A stretch of 64,000 nt of DNA from Tyto alba. Lineage: Eukaryota > Chordata > Aves > Strigiformes > Tytonidae. Every line of letters starts with the position of its first letter. Positions within the stretch are counted from its first letter, which is position 1. The notes beneath the pieces were generated by a model that was given only the letters and a program-made list of their open reading frames with translations, made no database searches and was not told the DNA's origin. A program made the translations under genes and the position numbers. The stretch is from assembly GCF_018691265.1 (NCBI RefSeq), contig NW_024881283.1, positions 7,683,731 to 7,747,730 of the forward strand, in the 5' to 3' direction. This document shows positions 11,001 to 21,650 of the stretch, piece after piece.

Positions 11001-13942
11001 CGGGAAGGCAGGTGGTGGTTAGGAAGGCACACAAAGTCAGCGCTTTGCCACCTAGAAAAAGGTGGGCTTTGCATCAAGCTGCGTTGAAGGCTTTAAAATA
11101 GACATAAAATCATCTATTGTTTCTCCAGCAGTAATATATACTAGTTGTGACCCAGAAGCTCAATTAGAGAATTAATTCGTCCTTTCAACTGCACTGCTGC
11201 ACGTATAGTATTTTCCTCTTATATTATGGCCAAACACAGGCTGAAAAACAGGTGATTTTTCCCTACTTACCCAGGTCTAAGGAATCAGCTCTGCTGCTCT
11301 GGGACTTGATTCCCTTCCCAAAAATGTCAACAGGGCAAGGTCTTAAATCACAAAACCCACTAAGGAATGGGACAGCAAAATCCAGCACTGGTTTGCCTAT
11401 TCCTGGTTTTCTTTCTCAGTATACTGGCCAGGACAGCTGCCAGGAAAGGAAATATTCTCTAGAATATTTAGAAATAGACTGGAAATTGCACTATTCTTTT
11501 CCCTCTGGTCCTCTTGCAGATGTAAATGAGCATGTCAGGACCATCTTACACTATCAAAAGGCCACTGAGAGCTAACTTACATGAACACTACCAGGGTGCT
11601 GGAGCAGTGTCAGGAGAGGCAAATTATCAGAGGTATAAATCGTTAATTCCAATAAACAAATACCAGTATGTCATCGAAGAAGCCCAAGAAGCAGTCAGAT
11701 CCTATTAAACAAGGGGGGGAAGGACTTTCTGCCACGAGTGGTAGATGTCCCAACAGTCAATTGAATCTCAGATTTGTTCTCTTGCAAGAATTCCACACCA
11801 CAGACCCATCACCATCCTTCATCCTGCAAAAGAAGAGGCTGAGGAGCCAGCCACCATCCACATCCACCCTCCTACCGCTCCAAAGGAGCTTTGTGCTAAG
11901 GCACCTCTGAGGCTCAGCAAAAAGCAATTCAGCTCAGCTCACACATCAAACTGAACAGCAAACTCACTCCCACCCAAGGGAGAAGTTAATGCTTCTAAGT
12001 AAATCCGGAGTTTTTCTCCCTTCCTAAAAGTAACTGAGATTCAGAGCAAGGACCTGGCTTGAGAGCAATCCCCAGAGGAAGCAGATGGGTGCTTCAGCTC
12101 TGCTCCTGCCTCCACCCGAGCAGCCTGACCTTCCTTATCTTTGCAGCAAGCTTCACCTTGTCTAAATGCAGTGAACACCGAGTGGTTTGAACCTGTGTGT
12201 TTCATTGTTCCCTGCTGTTTTCCAGCAGTGGGGGAATCAATTGAGCATTCATGGCACAGCACGGAAAGGAAACAGGCTGATATTTAAGAGTCACAAACTC
12301 AGCTTCAGCTCCCCGTAGCCTGGCAAACCATCCATCTTCGATCCAAACCGCCTCGCAGCAGTGCAGCCACGTGCTCCCGCGCTCACCTTCCAGCAGCATC
12401 ATGAGCCATGAAAACCAAGAACATCACCGGGGGGTTAAGGCAAACTCTAATTTCAGAAAGTAATTCAGAAAGTAAAAAACACAGTATGTTTCAGTGAGAC
12501 CTGAATGTGCCTGGATTTACCTTGTGAGGCTGGAAAGAGAGAGGGAGGAGGGAAAAAAAAAACCTTGTTCAAACTGGCTAGTGGGAGCAAAGGCATAAAC
12601 GTGGCCTCAGGCAAACAACCCTGCTCTGTATGGAACCTGTGTATTAGTACGTGTCCTGATGGCAGACCAGCACCTTTATATAAGCATTTGTCTCAGGTTC
12701 TGACATGAGCTCTCCAAGTTTAGCTGTTGTTAAAACACATTAAAAGCATTTCATTTCCTTGCCAAGACAGAGAAAGTTAACAAAACTTCAGGCAACTCTA
12801 CAGTGCAGTAGCAGCACCAAGAAAAATACCCCAGTAATTCTACCTGCGTGGCTTATATCTTGAGAAGCTAAAAACCCTCAGCTCACACAGATGACAAGAA
12901 CTGAGGAAGTGAAGACAGGTCCCCAGAAAGGAATGGCCTCGTTTCAAAAGCTGAGCCTGGAAATATGAACCAGCTCAGACTTTGTCATTGACTTGCCCGG
13001 GAGCAATGTCTAAACCAGACTGTGAACTGCAGATTTCCCAATTCTAATTTTTTGCCTTAAAACGCTGGGCCACACACATTTCTCCTCTCCCTCTGTGTGA
13101 ATGCACTTATTCATGGGAACTACAGTAACTCCACCATGTTGAGCGAAGTGCATTCACACCATAAAAACACCCTAGATCCTTCAGGGTAGGACTGCGTATG
13201 CAGACAAGCCAGGATATGGAAGCAAAACAAGCCAGAGGTATTTTCCCACTGGTAACAGGCCAGGATCTAAGGCACGCTTGGATTAGAAGACTTGCTTAGA
13301 CACTTGTGAAATATGTCAGAACCAGGATTTGAACTTAAAATGGAAAAAAAAAAACCATGACACCATGCCACTGTTGAAGTTTCTGCAGCTCAAAGCTTGC
13401 ACTGCCCAAACGTAACCTCCAGTCACGTTACAGAACTAATCAGTGGGGTCTGTCAGATGCCTGTTGTTGAATATTTTATTTTTTAAACACCCTAACTCCC
13501 CCTCTCTTTCACTAACAAATATCATATATGTCATCTAGAGCTTCCCACTAGGCCTGTCCCGTTGTCTGGGATTTCCCGTCCTGCATCCCAGCACACTTCA
13601 CTACTTGTCCAAGTTTCCAGTCAGACCACTGGAAGTCGGGATGCATAAAATCCCCTCCATCCAGAAATGCTAAACAAAACTGAATTTTAAACGAATACAT
13701 CCATCCAAAAGAAAATGGTCTGTTTAATGTGCTGTGATTATATAGGAAGGCTCTTTAAAAGGCATTTACAATCAATCATTTGGCTCAATGGTTGCATTTC
13801 CAGAAGATGGAGTTACTTCATTATTTAGATCTGAGGTGATTAATTTAAGAGGAAATGGAATAACATTTTAAAACAAAGATGCCATTTACATGCAATGCAC
13901 AGATGATTTATCAGATATCAAGAGAGACTTGAGAGCAATTTT

Positions 13943-13976
13943 GCAGCTTATTCCTGAAAGCAGCTTATTCCTGAAA
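13943..13976. repeat. Perfect 17-bp tandem duplication
   Basis: GCAGCTTATTCCTGAAA occurs twice back to back (13943-13959 and 13960-13976) with no mismatch. It looks like a recent local duplication in otherwise unique intronic sequence. Confidence 0.9.
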
Positions 13977-15711
13977 GGAATGATAGAGGTTTTCTTTTGT
14001 TGGCAGCTTTTTCAAATTATTATTAAAAGGTTCTTATTCTACGTTTTTAACTTATGACTGTACACACACAAGATGCTAAATTAACCAACTACAAGTGGTG
14101 TAATCAAGAGCTGGCAAATAAGAAGTCTCACGGGATCCACCTTATTATAACAAAGAGGGAAAAGTACAATACACTGCTTGGGCTTTTTTTTTGGAGACAG
14201 GATTCCTTACTTTCCAACAACACAGAACCGTGTCTCCAGACTTAAAGCAAAATAATGCACAGGCTGAGCACACCAATTTCCCGGCTCGTGAGGTGGACTC
14301 CAAGGCTCAGGCAGTGTCAGTGGTATCTCTTGGTTTGCCCCTGCTATCAGGAAAGCCTTTTCTAACAGCGCACCACGACACACCAGGGATTTGTACCTCC
14401 TTTGGGGCCAGAGCTAGCTCACAGTTCTCTGCATGCTGTCAAGACCACCGTACATCATTTTTTTTTTCCTCAGATGTGCTCTTCCACCAGAAGGCTTTTT
14501 CCGAGCAGATATTGAGGGTTTTCTATCCCTTGGTATCTGGGCATCCTCCGTTTCAGTCATTGCTGCACAGTTTCAATAGCTCAGAGTGTGGCTGCGCACC
14601 CGGACATCTGGGATGTCCCCTGTGCTGGAAGTCCCATGCTTTCTGGAAGGGATCGGATGAACTTCTGTGTTACATTTTACAGCAAACTGGTATAGATGTA
14701 CCGCCGCATCCCAGAAATGCAGAGGCAGCTCGCATGCACGCAATTCAGCCAGGAAAATCAACATGAGGGACAGGAGGGACAGCCACTTCATAACACAGAA
14801 CAAAGCCTGAGGCTGATTCCCAGCTCACCTGGACTCAGCAGGAGCTGGAAGCCCCTTCTGTGCACAGAGATATCAACAGAACCATATATCTGAGCAGCAG
14901 CTCCCACCAGTGCCTGGCAGCATAATTAACCTCTGATTTGGGAATGAAAAATGCAGGCTGGTGGATTACAAGCCTTACCACAGCAACGGGCGAAGAACAT
15001 CCACTCATACTCATGCACTTAAAACACAGTGACTCTTGCAGCAGGTGCAAAGCATCCCAGGAGCCTAAAGCCCACGGGGGCTCCCCAAACTCAGCACAGT
15101 CCACGCTCTTTGCTTGCAATAAGGTGTCTCTGCCCACTGGTGAGGTCCCACACACCACGTGTGTTCCTGGGAGCACTCAGGTGGGGGGCGCAGGAGGGAA
15201 GGATGTGGAATTAGCAGTTAAATATTACCCAGAAAAAAAAATATTCAGAAAGAAGAAAAATGCCTTCAGGCACCTGTATGAATCTCAAGGCAGGAATGAC
15301 TCTTGCGGGAGGGTGAATTAGACTCAAGGTGACAAACTTCAGAAACCATCAATGTGTGCACTCAAATGGAAAACAAGAAAATTAATCTGAGCTGAACCCT
15401 CGGTTAGAGCCTGGCAGTGGTCAGTGGTGTTGTGTCACACACCCCTCAAACCACACTACCCAACAATTTGTCTCTGCTGTTCAAGGAAGTCCCAGGAAGG
15501 TGCATGTTGGTGGCAAATTCAGTGGATCTGGACAAACAGACCACAAAAAAGCAGCTTGCCCTTGAGGATGGTCTGCTTCTGTTCTTGCAGCGGAAAGTCA
15601 ACCCTGCTTTGTGCACGTCATGCTTTATAGAAGACCCTGTTACTGCAGGACACATTGCAGTTCTTCAGCAATATCTTTGGAAAAATCCCTACAGCTTCTC
15701 AGATTCTTAGA

Positions 15712-15753
15712 GTTTTGTTTTGTTTTGTTTTTAAAAAACAAAACAAAACAAAC
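15712..15753. repeat. AT-rich inverted repeat, (TTTTG)n meeting (CAAAA)n
   Basis: Repeated GTTTT units run directly into repeated AAAAC units, giving near-perfect arms of about 20 bp with almost no loop. (CAAA)n and poly-A sequence continues to about 15806. It could fold into a cruciform or hairpin, or mark two simple-repeat arrays that grew head to head. Confidence 0.75.
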
Positions 15754-18700
15754 AAACAAAAAACCCCAAACAAAAAAAAAAAAAAAAAAACCCACAACAA
15801 AAAACCCCAACGTTGTAGATTCAGCAGTGTTTTTGCAGAAATGATCACCAGGCTCTGTACCGTGCTGGATCTGCCATTTACTGAAAAGCTGGAGCAGTTC
15901 AGGAGATTACACTGTTGTAGAAATCCTCTCTCACCTGGACTTTCCATCAGGGCAGCTGCTTTACTCCAGGCACAACCCAGAAATGCTCCAAAGCAGGGGA
16001 TTAACCCTTTTATTTAAAAAGTCAGAAACAGGCATCTGCCTGAAAGTCCAATACTAAATGGAAGATCCCAAATAGTTCCCAATTAGAAAGGAAGAAAGAA
16101 AAAACCCAAGGAATTGTGGCATGGAAAAGGAATCCCAGCACAGAAGAGACCAGCTTCATTTAGGGCCAAAGTTTTCAATAAATGCAGCTTTGAATAGCGT
16201 ATATAACTACAGTCAATTAGAGCAAGAAAATGTCCCACCACTTCCAGATCAATCCCCCTGATTTCTGGGATCTCGCTCAGACTGGGTTGGTCTGAATCTG
16301 TGTTCCTGCTCTGCAGTGCAAGGCGTGCTCTCTGCATGCTCCCTGTAGCTCCAGAGCTATAGGTGTCTGCTCGGTATCTGTAGCCAGGCTTGGCACTCGG
16401 TCCCAGGGTGACCGGGCAGAACAGGAACACTCAGGAGGCCCTTATGCATCCACCAGGAATCTGGAGAACCCAGAGACAAGAGGGAATGGCAGGCGAGAGG
16501 AGCTGGAGTGGGGTTTGGAAATCCTGGGAACAAGCTGAACAGTGCAGCCACTGTACCCGGCGGGTGCTGAGCCAGGCAGCACCTTTTTGCACACTCAGCC
16601 ACTCTTTTACAGGAAACAAGGCAGCAGAGGCAGATTTCAACACACTTTTTAAAACAGGGCAAGGGGCGGTGATGTGCTGCTTTGCTGAGTAGATCGAGTC
16701 TGACACAGCCTCCTCTGAGCCAGAGACTGAGAGCAGGACAGTCAGGCAGTTCATCAACATGCTGAATTACCTTCCCTCTGACAGAGACATTAAAAAAGCC
16801 CAGAGTGAAGGCTAGCAGGAAGGAAGAAATGTGTTCACACATTCTCACAGAGCAGTTCAGAGTTCCGCCCCCCCCCCCAAGAGGGGCTCAGAGCTCAGCA
16901 TCCCACCACCAGCCCTGGCAGTGCCCTGCCTGCAGTGGGAAGCAAGTCCCCCCTCCCGGGGACCCAGCTCCCCCAGCCACGTTGCCTGGTTGTCTTTTAC
17001 TTGCCACTGCAAAGCACTGCAGGACAGATGTCACACAGCCCAGCTCTCATGGGCAATTCAAAGAAGAGGAACTCAATGTCCCATTTTGTGTTACTGGAAA
17101 AGGACTGATAGAAACCACAAAACCAATGTCAAAGCATCGTATCCAGCTGGAGAACAGCATGAAATTAATTAACATCAGTAGCACAGGGCAGATCTGGGCT
17201 CCTGCTGTGGCATGCAGATCTCGAATCAGATCCAATTCCAAAGTTTCCCAGAGTTCAGGGAGTTTTTCTATCTCGTCTGGCCAGCTCACATCACTTCCCT
17301 GTAAAGGGGTGGCCAAGTTACATGTGTGCAGCAAAGCAGCTTTCTGTGGTGGTTCTGACAATGAAGAACAAGAGTAATTTTTTTAGACATCGGAATGTTT
17401 TTGTATAAGCATATTGTATACACCCAGGTATCAGTGACCTCTCATAAAGAGCACAGCCCAAAGAGAAGAGGGGAACCCCAGAAAAAACGTCTCGTGCTTT
17501 GCCTAGACATATGGGAAACTTGCCTTATGAAACAAAGAACTGCTAAAGTACTGTCAGCCGCTGTGAGGAGGAAAAAGGGGTTACCTGGAGCAATTAAGAC
17601 TCATAAGGACAATAACAACCAAAAAAGGAGACACATGAGCCAAATACATTGAAAACTGTAGCCTGTCCTCCATCTTCCTTCCCAGCCAAGCCAAACCATG
17701 GCTGGAGTCCAGTATCATTTGTGAATGATTTGCCCAAACCAGGACTGGCTTCCTAGACTAGAAAACCACTTCTCCCAGTTCCCACACCATCACACTGCTC
17801 CCTGGCCATTTCCCTCTGTTGCCCACGTTGCCTGTGGGCAAGTCACTTATCCAATGGCACATAGATGCCAGCAACAAATCCAAGGAGGAAGGCAATCCCA
17901 AAGGTGTCTTCAGGCACTCCTCGCTATGTCCAGCAGAGCCAGAGGGATGGCAACAGCTACTTCTGGATTTACCTTACACTGAGATTCCCATGGGACAGAG
18001 CAAACACCCGTGACTCACACTGTGATGGGCAGCAGGCTGGCATGAGTTCACACCCTGAGCTGCCTTTCATGTCAGAGAATGGCTCACCACATTTATCAGC
18101 TCCTGTTTGCTGGCAGCCAGGTGTTTGTTTTTTCTTTTCTAAAGACGTATACATTTGCTGGGTTAAGAGTTTTGAGGCTTCCATTACAGACTAATAAGTA
18201 ATTAGGAAACTTTGTCTTTCCAATTAATTATTTAGGTTTCTACTCTGCCCCAGCAGAAGCACAAAATAGCACGCAAGGCCACGGTACTTTGGGTCGGCAC
18301 AGCAGATGATGGGCAGCCCAAGTCCCCCAGTGCTGCTGGGATGATCCGTGGGCTCGTTTCCCCTCCTCAGCCCGAGCACTGCAAATCTCACCAAAAAGCA
18401 CCTTCTCAGCCAGCCCACAGCCGAGTGGTTAAGTGCTGATGTTACGTGGGGTGAATCTGGGTGTGTGCTGGGTCTAAGGGGCTGCCTCCATCCAAATGGG
18501 AGGATGCGATAACGGCAGAGCCCTTTTCCTCTGCCCACTCGCCCAGCTTGGCACTTGAGGCAACTGCCCCATCTACCTCGTAGCTGAGCAGGGGGATCCC
18601 TGACTGGGACCTGGCCTGGAGCGAGGAAGCACAGTGACTCCAGAGCCCCTGGAATTAGGTTTTAACTTTGCTGCTCCACGGAGGTGGTTGTGAAAAACAT

Positions 18701-20163
18701 TAAGCTATGTATGCCGGTGGGAAACTGGATGACTCAGACGTCCCAGCAGCTTTTTTTCTTGCCTTCCTCCTCTGTGATCTCCATTCATGCCTCATATCAT
18801 CTCTCCCTCCAAGAGGCTTAACGAACACTATAGGTTCTGGCTGCATTTCCTGATTTCTGTGACTCTCAATAAAAGCAGCACAGTCATCCCCACCACTTTT
18901 TTTTTCTTCTCCCACATGCCCAACAATAGGCCAGGTCAAGGCTCACTCGCCGGCCCCCGACCAAACCCCCTCCCAACACAGCCGCTCTTCAGCGACGCTG
19001 ATCCCAGCCTGGCGCAAGGGCATGAGAACCCGGCACGTGAGACACCTCCGTGGGGAGCAGGGGCTGCTTTGGGCAGACGCCAGCACCCCGCAGGGTCTTC
19101 AGCACTGATGGATTTACCCTGCGAGCACGGTAGCTGCTGATCCAAGACCACTGCAGGCGCTCGGCATATCACTGACAGGCATCTCCAGCTCCTTTGTGCA
19201 CTAAATCCTGACTGATTCACTGTTTATTGCCATAAGTAAGAAGAGGAATTTAGTGTAAGTAATAAAAGGCACGCTTTCAGTTGCAGCAGACAGATAGGAG
19301 CAGGGCTGGACAGGAAACTTTCATGAATTACAGCCAACAAGGGAGCCAAGTCTGCTGCCAGTTGTGGATTGGAGTTTTAGGACTGTTGTCCCCTGCCTGC
19401 AGCTCAGCATGTGCTCCCCAGCTACTGGACTGGACCTTCTGCAATTGAAGCTGTTCATCTACCAGAAAAATGCAAATCTCAACGCTGTTGTAAGATCCTC
19501 TACAAGTTTCATATCCTTCTTTTTTTTCTGTATTGAAATATATAGGGAGAATACCGTATGCGATGTAGAAATGCAACTCCTTTCACTTTGCAAAAAGCAG
19601 GATGAAAGCAGTTGCAAGACTTCTTCAAGTACTGCATATGCAAACTTGTTGAATCAGTGAGGCACATCCCCTCTTCCAAGAACACGGAGTAGACAAACAC
19701 ATAGGCAGTGCAATACTTTATACTTATACCCTGTTCCTTCTGTGTCTAAACCTGGCACCCACAGCCCTGTCCACACAGCAAGACAATGTTTCTTATGGGG
19801 CCACGAAGTCACTGATTACTGCATTGCCTTTGTCTTCTGGTGCCTAATCACTAAATCAAACCCTCCCGCCCAACCACTTCATCCAGCACAATGTATCACA
19901 TTAGTGAAATTTGTTTACAAAATACTATGCTTCCTTTAGCAAGGACTTCCTGGGGCATTAAGCACATTAATTACCATGAAAAACCAGAAATCACAGTTTA
20001 AACCTGTCAGCAACTTCAGCATGTTCCCAAATAATGAAAGCAGTACAGTTTTGTTCTGCGCTGGAGACGCTCAGTGAACTGTAACACAGTGCTCCAAGCT
20101 TTCTAGTTCTTTTCATGTTAAATATTAGTCTGCCAGCCCTTTCTAGCATGCCGCTCAGCAGAT

Positions 20164-20237
20164 TTAAAAAAAAAAAAACAAAAAACAAAAAACAAAAAAA
20201 AAAAAAACAAAAAAAAAAAAAAACAAAAAAAAAAAAC
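20164..20237. repeat. A-rich simple repeat, A(n)C blocks
   Basis: About 75 bp of A runs broken by single C residues, on the plus strand, 0.5 kb left of the GC island. No upstream retroposon body is recognisable, so I treat it as low-complexity sequence. Confidence 0.8.
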
Positions 20238-20699
20238 CAAAAGAAAAGTAACAAAACCTTATTTATAGTGCTGGGGTTAAATAAGTCAGAACAAGAGATT
20301 CAGCGTATCCACAGTGATGAAAGGACACTGCTAGTGAGAGAATAATCATTCAACAGACGCGCAAACTTCTCTCGGGGGAGGAAACAACTTGCCAGATCAG
20401 TTCCAGTCCCTGTACCTTAAAGGTTTCCAATTAATGAAACAACTGCTAAAGCAGCAGTTTAGCAGAAAATCGTACGAGGACATCTGCTCTGTATTTCCTT
20501 CTGGTTTAGAGTTACTGATAAAAGAGTTCTGCTGCACGTAGAGGCATTTACTATGGTATACACAAACCCGGAGTAACCCCACTGAAACGACCGTTTACAG
20601 CCCTTTCCCCGGCAGCAGAAAGTAACTTCGAGCTTTAGAGGAGCAAAATTACATTTATACCTGTTCAAAACACAGATGCATACCCCAACCCTCCGGAAG

Positions 20700-21650
20700 C
20701 TTTTACCCGCCCGGTACTCACGGGAGGATGCTGCAGGCTTCAGGAGCTCAGCCCCGGGCCCGGCTTTCCCGCAGAGGAGAGGCGGACCCCGCTCCTCGCT
20801 CCTCCCGGAGCTGCCGCCGTCCCGGTCCCGGTCCCCGGTCCCCGGTCCCGCCCCCGCGGGGCTCCGCGCTCCGGCCCCAGCCCGGCCGGGGGACCCCAGC
20901 GCTGCCGCTGCTGCCCCGGGGAGCCCGGGGGGTGCCGGTCCCGGCGGGGAGCCCGGGGGGTGCCGGTCCCGGCGGGGAGCCCGGGGGGTGCCGGTCCCGG
21001 CGGGGAGCCCGGGGGGTGCCGGTCCCGGCGGGGAGCCCGGGGGGTGCCGGTCCCGGCGGGGAGCCCGGGGGGTGCCGGTCCCGGCGGGGAGCCCGGGGGG
21101 TGCCGGTCCCGGCGGGGAGCCCGGGGGGTGCCGGTCCCGGCGGGGAGCCCGGGGGGTGCCGGTCCCGGCGGGGAGCCCGGGGGGTGCCGGTCCCGGCGGG
21201 GAGCCCGGGGGGTGCCGGTCCCGGCGGGGAGCCCGGGGGGTGCCGGTCCCGGCGGGGAGCCCGGGGGGTGCCGGTCCCGGCGGGGAGCCCGGGGGGTGCC
21301 GGTCCCGGCGGGGAGCCCGGGGGGTGCCGGTCCCGGCGGGGAGCCCGGGGGGTGCCGGTCCCGGCGGGGAGCCCGGGGGGTGCCGGTCCCGGCGGGGAGC
21401 CCGGGGGGTGCCGGTCCCGGCGGGGAGCCCGGGGGGTGCCGGTCCCGGCGGGGAGCCCGGCCCAGCCCGGCAGATGCAGGTGGTTCCCCCGGGGCCGCCC
21501 AGCCCGGCCCCCGGCGCCGCCTCCCCGGGCCGGGGAAGGTGGGGGGGGCGGGCAGAACCCCGCTTGCAGCCCGCAGCCCCGGAGGGGGCTGGAGGGAAGG
21601 GGAGAAGGGGTTTGCCAGCAGAAAAGGCTCGGGCAGATCTAAGCTAAAAT
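20700..21650. promoter_or_regulatory. GC-rich island, candidate NCMAP promoter and first exon
   Basis: Isolated block of very GC-rich, CpG-rich sequence 13 kb upstream of the NCMAP coding exons, with AT-rich DNA on both sides. On the minus strand a donor-like CCC/GTGAGTACC occurs at 20721, so a noncoding exon starting upstream and ending at 20722 would splice into the acceptor at 8036. More than half of the block is the 28-bp minisatellite. Assignment to NCMAP is inferred from position and orientation only; it could be an orphan GC island. Confidence 0.4.
20918..21460. repeat. 28-bp GC-rich minisatellite, 19 full copies plus 11 bp
   Basis: A 28-bp unit (first copy 20918-20945) repeats with starts at 20918 + 28n up to 21422, followed by an 11-bp partial copy to 21460. 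Reading along the array I see no substitution between copies. Each unit has a GGGG, a GGGGGG and several GG/CCC runs, so both strands can in principle form G-quadruplex or hairpin structures. Because 28 is not a multiple of 3 and the unit lacks stops, long open frames appear in several frames on both strands with an 84-nt (28-residue) period. These are artefacts of the repeat and not genes. Confidence 0.97.

Larger units (their letters stand above)
8036..20721 (-). other. NCMAP: Probable NCMAP 5' intron(s)
   Basis: About 12.7 kb between the acceptor of the ATG-bearing NCMAP exon and the GC island at 20.7 kb. Open frames here, including 100-190 codon examples near 14.2-14.8 and 16.4-17.4 kb, carry no recognisable domain, lack paired splice sites and often start at non-ATG codons. 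The stretch contains simple tracts, a 17-bp tandem duplication (13943-13976), a TTTTG/CAAAA inverted repeat (about 15712-15753) and an A-rich block (20164-20237). Additional noncoding NCMAP exons could be hidden here. Confidence 0.4.

Noticed and set aside
14191..14766. 191-codon plus-strand frame in the NCMAP 5' intron
   Set aside because: Starts at TTG, has no recognisable domain or splice context, and is of ordinary length for chance in moderately GC-rich sequence.
20918..21460. Tandem array considered as a CRISPR-like repeat
   Set aside because: The units are directly abutting without spacers, and the genome is vertebrate.
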